NCBI RefSeq assembly: GCF_000264455.2
Contig: NC_017958.1
Span: 186,001-250,000, forward strand
DNA from: Tistrella mobilis KA081020-065
GTDB lineage: Bacteria > Pseudomonadota > Alphaproteobacteria > Tistrellales > Tistrellaceae
DNA: 64,000 nucleotides
Reading direction: 5' to 3'
In this document: piece by piece, positions 1-7,538 of the stretch
How the letters are laid out: every line of letters starts with the position of its first letter
How positions within the stretch are numbered: the first letter of the stretch is position 1
Made by a program: the position numbers and the translations under genes
Notes under the pieces: model-generated
What the model was told of the DNA's origin: nothing
What the model saw: the letters and a program-made list of their open reading frames with translations, nothing else
Databases searched by the model: none

Positions 1-33
1 AATTCCGTTGCTTGCCGGATCACGAAAAATCGA

Positions 34-266
34 ATGGCAGACGATACGGGAATAGCCTGGGCCGGCGACGCTGAACGGATGGGGGCCACTTGGTCCGCGT
101 GGTGGGGGTGTTCGAAGCTCGTCGAAAAGCGGCCCGCCTGGAAGCCCGTCGGCTCCGCGTGCGACTTCTGCTATGCGGAAGCGAATGCAGAGCCGAAGCG
201 CCGGGGGCTGGCCTTGAAGACCGGCGCGCCCGCAATCCCCCTGTGGGGCAAGGCCGGCGTTCGTCA
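34..266 (+). pseudogene. Truncated phage Gp37/Gp68-like (DUF5131) protein, N-terminal remnant
   Basis: The translation begins MADDTGIAW and carries WWGCSK followed by CDFCYAE, the signature seen near the N-terminus of phage Gp37/Gp68 proteins (usually WWGC-x-K, then C-x2-CYAE). A PLWG segment follows, as in the family. After about 75 residues the family-like sequence ends and the frame runs antisense into the LuxR-type gene that stops at 264, so only the first third or less remains. The full-length family is usually over 200 residues. I infer a remnant of an integrated element cut off by deletion. Its function in phages is unclear. The assignment rests on motif recognition only. Confidence 0.5.
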
Positions 267-1094
267 GAAATGCAGCAGCACCGGAAACCCGCCCGGCCGG
301 CCGAAACGGTGCACGGGCACGGGGCCATCGGCGGTCGGCTCCAGCAGGGACGCGGCCGAGGGGGCGTGGAGGCGCGGGCCACTGTCGCTCAACCGTTCGG
401 CCGTCAGCATCAGCGAATAGGCGAGCGCCACAGCCTGGGTCTGGCTGTGCACGCCCATCTTGGCCAGCACCGCCTTGACCAGCTGGCGGATGGTCGCCGG
501 CTTGCGGCCGGTCTCGGCGGCGATCGCCTCGATATCGCGGCCGTCCATCAGCGCGAACAGCACACGTAGCTCGGACGGGATCAGCCCGAAAACCGCGGTC
601 AGCCGCGCCTCCAGCGCCGTGTCCTGGCCACGCCGGCATTCGACCAGCAGAATGTCGCCGCCGCGCTCCGGTGCCATGCCGGCCAGCAGCAGGGTCCGCT
701 CGCGCATGTCAGCCACGAACAGCGCCCCGGCCTCGCCCGTGCGGCGCACGGCTTCAAGAAAGGCCGTGTGGCTGCCGGGCGTCAGCACCACCGCACCCAG
801 CTCGTCGCCCACCTCCAGCGCCAGACGCCGCGCGGCGGCGGCATTGCGGCTGAGCACCCGGCCGGCGGGATCCAGCACCAGCATCACGCCTTCATCGGCG
901 AAGCCGGCCGCGCCCATCGCCTCGAAGATCGCCGGCACGTCGCCCATCATCATCGACAGCCGATCGATCCCGCCGCGGCCTTCCAGCACGTCGGAAATCA
1001 GATCCACCAGGCGGCGATAGGCCGCCTCGGTGCTCTGAATGGGGGGAGCCTGAATGGGTGTGTTCCGTGCCGGTCCGGCCGCATCCGCGGTCAT
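264..1094 (-). CDS. LuxR-type helix-turn-helix transcriptional regulator
   Basis: A 276-residue protein. Residues about 50-160 look like a PAS-like sensor region (VLDPAGRVLSRNAAAARRL). Residues about 168-228 form a LuxR/GerE-type DNA-binding domain, with SELRVLFALMDG, IAAETGRKPATIRQLVKAVLAKMGV and ALAYSL. The last 45 residues are Pro- and Gly-rich. No acyl-homoserine-lactone domain or receiver domain with phospho-acceptor Asp is evident, so the signal is unknown. The stop codon lies beside the phage-like remnant on the opposite strand. Target genes cannot be inferred from the context. Confidence 0.75.
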   Translation of the reverse strand: MTADAAGPARNTPIQAPPIQSTEAAYRRLVDLISDVLEGRGGIDRLSMMMGDVPAIFEAMGAAGFADEGVMLVLDPAGRVLSRNAAAARRLALEVGDELGAVVLTPGSHTAFLEAVRRTGEAGALFVADMRERTLLLAGMAPERGGDILLVECRRGQDTALEARLTAVFGLIPSELRVLFALMDGRDIEAIAAETGRKPATIRQLVKAVLAKMGVHSQTQAVALAYSLMLTAERLSDSGPRLHAPSAASLLEPTADGPVPVHRFGRPGGFPVLLHF

Positions 1095-1254
1095 GCGCCG
1101 CCCTGCCCCGCAGATGGTGGAGATCGGCTCAGTCTATATCAGGGCGGGGGTGGATGACATGACCGGGATGGGGGGGCCCAGGTCGGCGGTCCCGCTGGAA
1201 ATCGGCATATACCAGGCATAAGTTATCCTGTGTCGTGCCCCCGGAGACCCGTTC

Positions 1255-1404
1255 ATGCCACGCACCGTGCGGCCGGACTGGCTGTCATTTGCCGAGGAAC
1301 CGGAGGAAGACCAGGATTTCCTGCGTGAGCGTCCGGACCTGATCGACGAGGGACGCTTTTCTCTCGACGGTGATCTGCCGGACGACAAGACCGGGACGCG
1401 CTGA
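1255..1404 (+). CDS. Small VapB-like antitoxin, possibly truncated
   Basis: A 49-residue acidic protein (MPRTVRPDWLSFAEEPEED..., ending DDLPDDKTGTR-like) whose TGA overlaps the ATG of the next frame (TGATG at 1402-1406), the usual toxin-antitoxin coupling. The next frame starts with a PIN-domain signature, so this is probably the antitoxin partner of a VapC toxin. It lacks an obvious N-terminal AbrB or ribbon-helix-helix domain, so it may be an N-terminally shortened remnant. The assignment rests mainly on context. Confidence 0.45.
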   Translation: MPRTVRPDWLSFAEEPEEDQDFLRERPDLIDEGRFSLDGDLPDDKTGTR

Positions 1405-1507
1405 TGCCTGCGGTCTACATGCTCGACACCAATATCTGTTCCGACATCATGCGGGATTTCGCGCGTGGCGAGGCTGCGCGTCGAGGGTTGGGCGGCGGAG
1501 GATTGAG
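1404..1507 (+). pseudogene. VapC-like PIN-domain toxin, truncated after about 20 residues
   Basis: The frame starts MPAVYMLDTNICSDIMR, the standard start of a PIN nuclease with the first catalytic Asp in LDTN. After about 20 residues the similarity ends and the reading frame continues into Gly- and Arg-rich sequence and then through tRNA-Gln, which cannot be PIN domain. The remaining acidic catalytic residues are absent, so the toxin cannot be active. The end given is approximate and marks where the protein stops looking like PIN. A deletion between this gene and the tRNA is the simplest explanation. Confidence 0.6.
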
Positions 1508-1552
1508 CAGGGTGACCGGCGCCGGGAGGCGGCCAGGATCCGATACCGGATA

Positions 1553-1626
1553 TGGCTGGGGCGCCAGGATTCGAACCTGGGATCACGGGACCAAAACCCG
1601 TTGCCTTACCGCTTGGCCACGCCCCA
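1553..1626 (-). tRNA. tRNA-Gln (anticodon TTG)
   Basis: The minus strand reads as a complete 74-nt tRNA. The acceptor stem TGGGGCG pairs with CGCCCCA, the anticodon arm is ACGGG-TTTTGGT-CCCGT with anticodon TTG, the T arm contains GGTTCGAATCC, and the CCA end is encoded (1553-1555). The anticodon decodes CAA, giving glutamine. It sits between the broken VapC frame and ispE. Confidence 0.95.
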
Positions 1627-1664
1627 TCGCGCGGGCTGCAACATAGTACGGACCCGGACGGCTT

Positions 1665-2600
1665 TCAACCGGATCGGGCGGGGGTTTCACGGATTTCGGG
1701 CGGGCCGGCGAGCAGCGGGCCGGTGGCCGTCCACCAGCCGGGGTGGGCTGTGGAGATCAGGCTCTGGGCGGCTTCCGCGGCAGCGGCTTCGGTGAAGAGC
1801 GCGAAGCAGGTGGCGCCCGATCCGGACATGCGCGTGAAACATGCCCCCGCCAGCCGGCCAAGTGCCGCCTCTGCCTCGGGAATTTCGGGAACCAGGCTGC
1901 GGGCGGCGCCCGAGAGGTCGTTGCCGGCCGCCCCGAGTGCCGCCAGCCACGCGCCGATATCGGCGGTATCGGGGGCCGGCAGCCGGGCCGCGGGCGTGAA
2001 GCCGGCGCCGGCGGCGGCGCGGGCACGGAACACCACCGGCGTCGACAGCGGCACCAGCGGGTTGACCAGCAGGATGTGCAGGCCTGCGAAGGCGGCCGCG
2101 GCCGGCGCGTCGAGCGGTGCGACCACCTCGCCCACCCCGGTCACGCGGCAGGGTGTGGCGGTGACACACATCGGCACGTCGGCACCCAGGCCTTCGGCCA
2201 CGGCCTGAAGGTCGTCCGCCCCGGCGCCCCAGGCATGGCCCAGCAGGCGCAGCACCGCCGCGGCGTCGCTGGAGCCGCCACCGATGCCGCTTGCGACCGG
2301 CAGATGCTTGTCGAGCCGGATCCGCGCCGGCAGCGGCCGGCCGAGCCGGGCGGCGAGCCCCGTGGCGGCGCGCATGACGAGATTGTCGGCCGGGGCGGTG
2401 TCGCCCAGCGCCGCGGCGAAAGGGCCTTCAAGATCGAAACCGGTGGGCGTTCCCGCAGGCGCCGGACGCGGATCGACCACCACCCTGTCTCCCGCCCCGG
2501 CAAAGACCACCAGGCTGTCGAGCAGGTGATAGCCGTCATCCCGGCGGCCGGTGACGTGCAGGTGCAGGTTGATCTTGGCAGGCGCCAGGGTGGAGAGCAT
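1665..2600 (-). CDS. ispE: 4-diphosphocytidyl-2-C-methyl-D-erythritol kinase
   Basis: IspE phosphorylates CDP-methylerythritol with ATP in the cytosolic MEP route to isoprenoids. The 311-residue product starts LSTLAPAKINLHLHVTGRRDDGYH, where PAKINL and the DGYH segment are the N-terminal signature with the catalytic Lys. The GHMP-kinase glycine loop is LPVASGIGGGSSDAAAVL, and a late SGSGATCFALF matches the third GHMP motif. The ATG at 2600 was chosen because the family begins just before PAKINL. Upstream in-frame sequence runs into the TPR gene, which ends 17 nt before the start, so the two are probably cotranscribed. Confidence 0.95.
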   Translation of the reverse strand: MLSTLAPAKINLHLHVTGRRDDGYHLLDSLVVFAGAGDRVVVDPRPAPAGTPTGFDLEGPFAAALGDTAPADNLVMRAATGLAARLGRPLPARIRLDKHLPVASGIGGGSSDAAAVLRLLGHAWGAGADDLQAVAEGLGADVPMCVTATPCRVTGVGEVVAPLDAPAAAAFAGLHILLVNPLVPLSTPVVFRARAAAGAGFTPAARLPAPDTADIGAWLAALGAAGNDLSGAARSLVPEIPEAEAALGRLAGACFTRMSGSGATCFALFTEAAAAEAAQSLISTAHPGWWTATGPLLAGPPEIRETPARSG

Positions 2601-2617
2601 CAGTTGGGGAGGGGCGG

Positions 2618-4357
2618 TCACTTGGGGGCGGGAGCCGCGACGGGGATCACGCTGCCCGCGGGCGCCGGCGGCAGGCCCCGGGCCAGCTTGCCGCGGATGA
2701 TCTCGGCCTGTTTCGGCTCGGGGTCGAAAACCAGGGCATGGCTCCACTGGAAGCGGGCCTCGCGCTCGCGCCCGACCCGCCAATAGGCGTCGCCCAGATG
2801 ATCATTGATCGTGGGGTCGTTGGGCTGCAGCAGAACCGCCTGTTCCAGCCGGGCGACGGCGCCCTCGTAATCGCCCATCTGGAACAGCGCCCAGCCCAGG
2901 CTGTCGACGATGAAGCCGTCGCGCGGGCGCAGCGTCACCGCCTTTTCAAGCATGGCCCGGGCCCGGTCCAGGTTCATGCCCTTCTCGACCCAGGAATAGC
3001 CCAGATAATTCAGCACCAGCGGCTGATCGGGCGACAGCTGCAGCGCCTTCAGGAAATCAGACTCGGCCTCGGGCCAGCGGCCGGCGCGCTCATAGGCGAC
3101 ACCGCGGGCATAAAACAGATCCCAGTGTTCGGGACCGGGATCGACCAGGGCCGCAAGCGCGCTGCTATAGGCGCGGGCGGCATCGTCCCAGCGTTCCTGC
3201 CGGCGATAGAGTTCGGCCAGGCTGATCGCCGCATCCTTCTGGCCGGCGGCCACCCGCTCTTCCAGCAGCGCCTCAGCCCCGTCGATATCGCCCGAGGCTG
3301 CGAGATTGTCGGCGATGCGGATCGCCGCCGCCTCGGCCACGGCACCGCCATCGTCGATCTTGCGGAAGGCATCTAGCGCCGAACGGTGATCGCCGGCCCG
3401 CTCGTAAACCTCGCCCACCAGATAGCGGGCATCGGCGAAATCGGGGCGCATGAACAAAGCGAGCCGGCCGTAGAACAGGGCGGCCCCCAGCACCTGATCG
3501 CGCAGCAGCAGGCCGGCGACGCCGTAAAGCGCCTCGGCGATGCCGGCCTTGTAGTCGGGCACCAGCCGCGGAAGTTCCTCACCCGCCTCGATCCGCGCCA
3601 GCGCCTGGCGCAGCGTCGTGCTCTCGGGCGCATCGCGCAGAAGCTGGCGATAGAGATCGGCCGCCTGGTCGCGGTTGCCGGTGCGGACGAGATACGAGGC
3701 GTAGGACTGGATCAGCCGCACGGGCGTCGGCCCGCCGCTCGACAGCGCCACCTCGTAATTGGCCCGCGCGCCTGCATCCTGTCCGGCCAGATCGTGGATC
3801 AGCGCTGCATAATAATAGCGGTAGGTGGCGAAAGCCGGCGTGCCGGCCAGCCGGTCGAGCGCGGTGACCGCCTCTCCCGAACGGCCGCGGCCAAAACGCA
3901 CCCAGGCATCGACCACGGGGGCGAGCAGCGCGTTGACGCCGCCGCGATCCATGCGGTCGGCCATGCGCTCGGCCTCGATCAGCTCTCCCGCCTGGATGCG
4001 GTCCAGGATCAGCAGCAGATCGGCGAACGGGGCGGCCGGCTCCAGCGCGCGCACGCGCTTTGCATAATCCAGCGCCTGGGGGATGTTGCCTTCGCCCGCC
4101 GTCAGCAGCATGGCGCGGCGCAGCAATTCCGGGTCCTGCGGCGCCTGATCGAGCGCTGCACGATAGAAGGCGGCCGCGGCGGTGAAATCGTCACGGGTCT
4201 GGGCATAGCGCCCGGCCAGATAGTTGCCGGTGAAGGTACGGCCGACCTGGACATCCGGGGCCGGCCCGGTGCCCGGGCTGGCGCAGGCCGCCAGCAACAG
4301 CGTCGCCATGGCCGCGAAAACCACCGCTCCCGCCCGTCTGCTGCCTGCCCGTGTCAT
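2618..4357 (-). CDS. Tetratricopeptide-repeat lipoprotein
   Basis: A 579-residue protein with a lipoprotein signal: basic start, hydrophobic run AVVFAAMATLLLAAC and a lipobox LAAC with Cys about residue 25. The mature part is built from TPR units, such as AAAFYRAALDQAPQDPELL, EAESDFLKALQLSPDQPLVLNYLGYSWVEKG in pieces, and GAVARLEQAVLLQPNDP. Such lipoproteins usually scaffold protein complexes in the cell envelope, and the partner here is unknown. The reading frame extends further upstream, but the signal peptide places the start at 4357 (an in-frame ATG at 4369 is an alternative). IspE follows 17 nt downstream. The same pairing is common in alphaproteobacteria. Confidence 0.85.
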   Translation of the reverse strand: MTRAGSRRAGAVVFAAMATLLLAACASPGTGPAPDVQVGRTFTGNYLAGRYAQTRDDFTAAAAFYRAALDQAPQDPELLRRAMLLTAGEGNIPQALDYAKRVRALEPAAPFADLLLILDRIQAGELIEAERMADRMDRGGVNALLAPVVDAWVRFGRGRSGEAVTALDRLAGTPAFATYRYYYAALIHDLAGQDAGARANYEVALSSGGPTPVRLIQSYASYLVRTGNRDQAADLYRQLLRDAPESTTLRQALARIEAGEELPRLVPDYKAGIAEALYGVAGLLLRDQVLGAALFYGRLALFMRPDFADARYLVGEVYERAGDHRSALDAFRKIDDGGAVAEAAAIRIADNLAASGDIDGAEALLEERVAAGQKDAAISLAELYRRQERWDDAARAYSSALAALVDPGPEHWDLFYARGVAYERAGRWPEAESDFLKALQLSPDQPLVLNYLGYSWVEKGMNLDRARAMLEKAVTLRPRDGFIVDSLGWALFQMGDYEGAVARLEQAVLLQPNDPTINDHLGDAYWRVGREREARFQWSHALVFDPEPKQAEIIRGKLARGLPPAPAGSVIPVAAPAPK

Positions 4358-4895
4358 GCGAAGGTCCATCCCGTCGATCGGCCCCTGCCGGCCCGGACCA
4401 CGGTCCGACCCTCCGGCTTTTCTGGATGCGCCCCGGCTCCCCGGGCCGCCATTCGTCGCACCATCCGCGGCCCGCGGCAAGGGGGCCGGCGGTTTGGCTG
4501 GCGACTGCGACATTTTCGTCTCGCACCGCGTTGCGGCAATGCCACCATTGGACACTCTGGCCATGCCCCTGTCCAGCGCAGACGGCCGGCGCCGGCCGGA
4601 GCCATCGCATGGCTGAAGATCAACGGCGCGACCCATGCAGACAATGCCGGGCTCGACACTTGACCTTCGGCCCGGTTTGACGCACAAATCGCGGGTTACA
4701 GCAGGGCCGCGCCGTCAGCAGGCGGCGGGAGCCCGTATCCCGACCGGTTCCGGTCCGTTCTCGCCTGCCGCCCTCTTCCCCGCCGGGAAGGGGTCGCCGC
4801 GGGCGTGGCCGTGTCCCGGGCATACGGTCAGAGCGGGCACGGCCCGCGTGGCGAACGCCGCAAGGCGGGCGCCCGTACCTTGAGGAAATGGTGCC

Positions 4896-5087
4896 ATGGG
4901 CAGCAAGAACAACCCGAAGAACCGCGGCGCTGCTGCGGTTGAGAAGACCTTCGACGGCAAGAAGGTGAAGCCGGTCCTGTATGTCGGCTCGAATGTCGGC
5001 CATGGCCGCTACATCGCCGCCCAGGACGAGGGTGGCAAGCTGGTGAACGACGCCGGCGGCCGCCCGGTCGCGTGGCGCGATATCTGA
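4896..5087 (+). CDS. Conserved small basic protein of unknown function
   Basis: A 63-residue protein, MGSKNNPKNRGAAAVEKTF followed by DGKKVKPVLYVGSNVGHGRY and a short acidic tail ending RPVAWRDI. I recall near-identical small proteins, starting with KNNPKNRG and containing KKVKPVLYVG, in many proteobacteria, but no function is known to me. It is Lys- and Gly-rich with no membrane segment. AGGAAATGGTGCC lies just before the ATG and supplies a ribosome-binding site. A strong hairpin terminator starts about 100 nt after the stop. Confidence 0.75.
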   Translation: MGSKNNPKNRGAAAVEKTFDGKKVKPVLYVGSNVGHGRYIAAQDEGGKLVNDAGGRPVAWRDI

Positions 5088-5100
5088 GTCTTTAATTCAG

Positions 5101-5175
5101 CCCCTCGGCCCAAGCGGCCGCTACCGCGGCCTTGGCCGCCGCCTCAATGGCGGCTGGGTGCCGCTGAGCGGCACC
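5101..5175 (+). repeat. Dispersed hairpin repeat, copy A
   Basis: Shares the core CCTTGGCCGCCGCCTCAATG plus GGCGGCT, and a preceding GC-rich arm, with two copies at 53572-53650 and 53681-53758. The core itself folds (GCCGCC with GGCGGC). It is followed by a second hairpin, GGTGCCGC-TGA-GCGGCACC (5157-5175), whose sequence differs from the one in the other copies although the structure is kept. It lies between a stop codon and a terminator. The origin is unknown; it resembles a REP-type intergenic element. Confidence 0.6.
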
Positions 5176-5191
5176 GGGGTATGAAGACGGA

Positions 5192-5245
5192 CGACACACA
5201 AAACGGCCGCAGTCGGGAAACCGGCTGCGGCCGTTTTGTGTGTCG
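5192..5245. terminator. Bidirectional intrinsic terminator, near-perfect 25-bp hairpin
   Basis: A perfect 21-bp inverted repeat (5192-5212 and 5225-5245) extends inward by a TG wobble and three more pairs to a GAAA tetraloop. Each arm holds AAAA or TTTT at its outer part, so both strands give a stem followed by a short U-rich run. It lies between the convergent small-protein gene (stop 5087) and the AsmA-like gene (stop 5250) and should end both transcripts. Confidence 0.85.
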
Positions 5246-5249
5246 GGGA

Positions 5250-7001
5250 TCAGGAGGCGCCGCGGGGCAGGAAGGGTGTGGTGGCGGCGGCGCGGTCGGC
5301 GTGGCGGACCAGGCCTTCGGCCATACGGTCGTCGAAGGTGACGTCGACCCGGACGTCACGCACGGCATCGCCACGCCAGACCGCCTCGCCCGCTTCCAGG
5401 CGCAGCTTGCCGCCGCCATGGGCCGGCAGGCCGCGGAGCGCAATACGGTCGGCCTCTGCCACCGCGTCGCGGCCGGTCATATAGGCATCGAGGTTGAGAC
5501 GGTCGAAGGCGACCCGGCCGCCCAGGCGCCAGGCCTGATCAGGCCCGCCCCAGGCCGCCGACAGCCCGCCCGATACCTCGGCGCCGTCGAAGGTGCCCGA
5601 AAGATCGGTGAGGCCCAGCCCGCCGGGGGCCAGTGCCGCCGTGGCCCTGAGCGCCAGCCGGCCCAACCGGCCCGGGGCTACGCCCGGCTGCTCGCCGCCG
5701 TTGAAGGCTGCAATCAGGCCCGAGACCGAGCGGGCTTCGAGCGTCATGATGCCGTCGAAGCCGAGCCCGCCGGCCCGCTGGCCCACACGCCCCTCGGCAT
5801 CCAGCCGGGTGGCGCCGGCCGGGCTTTCGACCGAGAAGGCCGGCATCAGCACATCACCACCGGTGCGCGGGTCACGCTTCAGCGTGACGGCGAGATCGGA
5901 GAGCGCCGGCATCGCCGCCATCCCGGTTGCGACAGAGGCCGCGGTGAGGTCAAGGTTTGCCGGCAGCGCGCCGAGCAGGGCCGCAGCAGCGCCCGGGGCC
6001 GCGGCGGCTTCGATCCAGGGGCCGGCATCGAAACGGCCCAGATCGATGCGGGCAGTGACGCCGCCGGCCATGCCGTCGGGCGCCCAGGCAAGTTCCCCCT
6101 CGGCCCGACTGTCGCCGAGGCTCATCTCCGCACGGGTCAGCCGGGCACCGGTGTGGTCGACCTTGAGCGCACCGGTCAGACGCAGCGGCAGGCCGAAGGG
6201 CACCGGCGGCGGGGTGGTGGCACCCGACACGTCGGAAACCAGCCCGGCCAGCACGCCGGCATCCCCGGCCCTGAGATCGATGCTGCCATCGAAACCGCCG
6301 GGCAGGATCCGGCCGTCATAGGTGACCGCGGCACCGCCGGCGGTGAGCGTCGCACGGCCGGCGACGGCGCGCACGCCCTCGCGATCGGCCGCACCCAGAC
6401 GCATCTCCAAGAGGATGGGCACGCCGCCCGCCGACATCCGCCCGGCGAGTTCCCGCCCGCCCCCGGCGAGCGCCTGGCTTTCCGCCTCCACCCCATCGAG
6501 CAGCACCCGCCGCCCGCCGCCGAGGCCAAGATCCAGAATGCCGTTGTGAATGGTGAGATCGGGCGCGCCCGCAATCAGAAAGGAGGCGGCGGACGCCGCC
6601 GCCGTTGCCGGTTTTGCCCCGGCTTCGGGCCCTTCTTCCAGGGCGAGGCGCGGCCCGTCGAGCACCACCCGCCGGGGGCTGAGCCCACCGCCCAGAAGAT
6701 CGCCGAAGCCAAGCCCCATCGAGAGATGATCGGCGGCAAAGGCGGTTTGCGGATCGTCGCCGATCAGCACCTCGTCGAGGCCCAGTTCCGGCATGGGGAA
6801 CAGCCGGAGCGTGATCGGCCCGGCCACCGACACCCGGGCGCCGATGGCATCGGCCAGCCGGCCGACGACGCTCTGGGCCGTGGCCGGCGAGACCTCGCGC
6901 AGATCCCGGCCCGGCAGCCAGACGGCACCGGCAACCCCCGCCGCGGCCAATCCGGCCACGACGATCACACCGGTCGTGATCGCGATACGGGCGAACGACA
7001 T
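5250..7001 (-). CDS. AsmA-family envelope protein
   Basis: A 583-residue protein with one N-terminal membrane anchor (ITTGVIVVAGLAAAGVAGAVWL). It then has the AsmA-type segment IGARVSVAGPITLRLFPMPELGLDEVLIGD and a repetitive beta-rich body of Gly-, Ala- and Leu-rich strands up to PFLPRGAS. AsmA-like proteins are inner-membrane proteins facing the periplasm and are implicated in outer-membrane lipid homeostasis, possibly as lipid-transfer bridges. The length is typical of shorter members. The ATG at 7001 was chosen because the anchor follows directly and GGAGAGG precedes it. No partner gene is adjacent. Confidence 0.8.
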   Translation of the reverse strand: MSFARIAITTGVIVVAGLAAAGVAGAVWLPGRDLREVSPATAQSVVGRLADAIGARVSVAGPITLRLFPMPELGLDEVLIGDDPQTAFAADHLSMGLGFGDLLGGGLSPRRVVLDGPRLALEEGPEAGAKPATAAASAASFLIAGAPDLTIHNGILDLGLGGGRRVLLDGVEAESQALAGGGRELAGRMSAGGVPILLEMRLGAADREGVRAVAGRATLTAGGAAVTYDGRILPGGFDGSIDLRAGDAGVLAGLVSDVSGATTPPPVPFGLPLRLTGALKVDHTGARLTRAEMSLGDSRAEGELAWAPDGMAGGVTARIDLGRFDAGPWIEAAAAPGAAAALLGALPANLDLTAASVATGMAAMPALSDLAVTLKRDPRTGGDVLMPAFSVESPAGATRLDAEGRVGQRAGGLGFDGIMTLEARSVSGLIAAFNGGEQPGVAPGRLGRLALRATAALAPGGLGLTDLSGTFDGAEVSGGLSAAWGGPDQAWRLGGRVAFDRLNLDAYMTGRDAVAEADRIALRGLPAHGGGKLRLEAGEAVWRGDAVRDVRVDVTFDDRMAEGLVRHADRAAATTPFLPRGAS

Positions 7002-7257
7002 CGCCTCTCCGTTCCCTCTGGCGTTCCGGCCGCCTTTCCGGCGGTCCGGTCGGGCCTGCGGCCGCATTCCTGCCGGACATCCCCCTCAGAATGCCCCTCG
7101 CAGGATGGCGGTCCGCGCCCTAGATTCTCTTCCCGCCGGCCCCTGCCGGCAGCGCCGCCCTTGCGGCGTCATTGACCCTAGCCGGGGCCGCGCCCATGGG
7201 CAACTCTGCCCGTGACCGGCGATGTCCGCGGCAGACCTGCCGGAGGAGACGTCGGCC

Positions 7258-7461
7258 ATGGGTGACGTCATCAACCTCAATGCCGTGCGCAAGCAGCGCG
7301 AGCGCGCGGCCAAGGAAGCCCGGGCGGCCGAGAACCGCGCCCGTTTCGGGCAGAGCCGCCTTCAGCGCGATCTGCGCGATGCGGAGCAGAGCCGTGCCGA
7401 GCGCGAGCTGGACCGCAAGCGGCTGTCCTTCGACGACCCGGACAAGACGCCCAAGCGTTGA
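7258..7461 (+). CDS. DUF4169 family small protein
   Basis: A 67-residue highly charged protein starting MGDVINLNAVRKQRERAAKE, then AENRARFGQ and an Arg/Glu-rich helix ending DKTPKR. This is the pattern of DUF4169, a small alphaproteobacterial family of unknown function (GDVINLR...RFG..K.ER). It is probably a single long helix and cytosolic. An upstream ATG at 7222 exists, but GGAGGAG sits at proper distance from 7258 and the family starts at MGDVINL, so 7258 is preferred. Confidence 0.8.
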   Translation: MGDVINLNAVRKQRERAAKEARAAENRARFGQSRLQRDLRDAEQSRAERELDRKRLSFDDPDKTPKR

Positions 7462-7514
7462 TCGGGGCCGGGCGTTGATCGGGGCCGGGCGTTGATCGGG
7501 GCCGGGCGTTGATC
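7456..7514 (+). repeat. 17-nt tandem repeat, about 3.5 copies
   Basis: The unit CGTTGATCGGGGCCGGG is repeated exactly at 7456, 7473 and 7490, with a partial fourth copy (CGTTGATC) at 7507. The first copy overlaps the stop codon of the DUF4169 gene. It lies between that gene and the convergent aminopeptidase gene. It looks like slippage duplication with no clear function. Confidence 0.9.
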
Positions 7515-7538
7515 CAGGACCAGCCGACCGCCGCCGGA

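Noticed and set aside
5181-7175. 664-codon plus-strand frame
   Set aside because: Antisense to the AsmA-like gene; low-complexity translation and it begins within the terminator hairpin.
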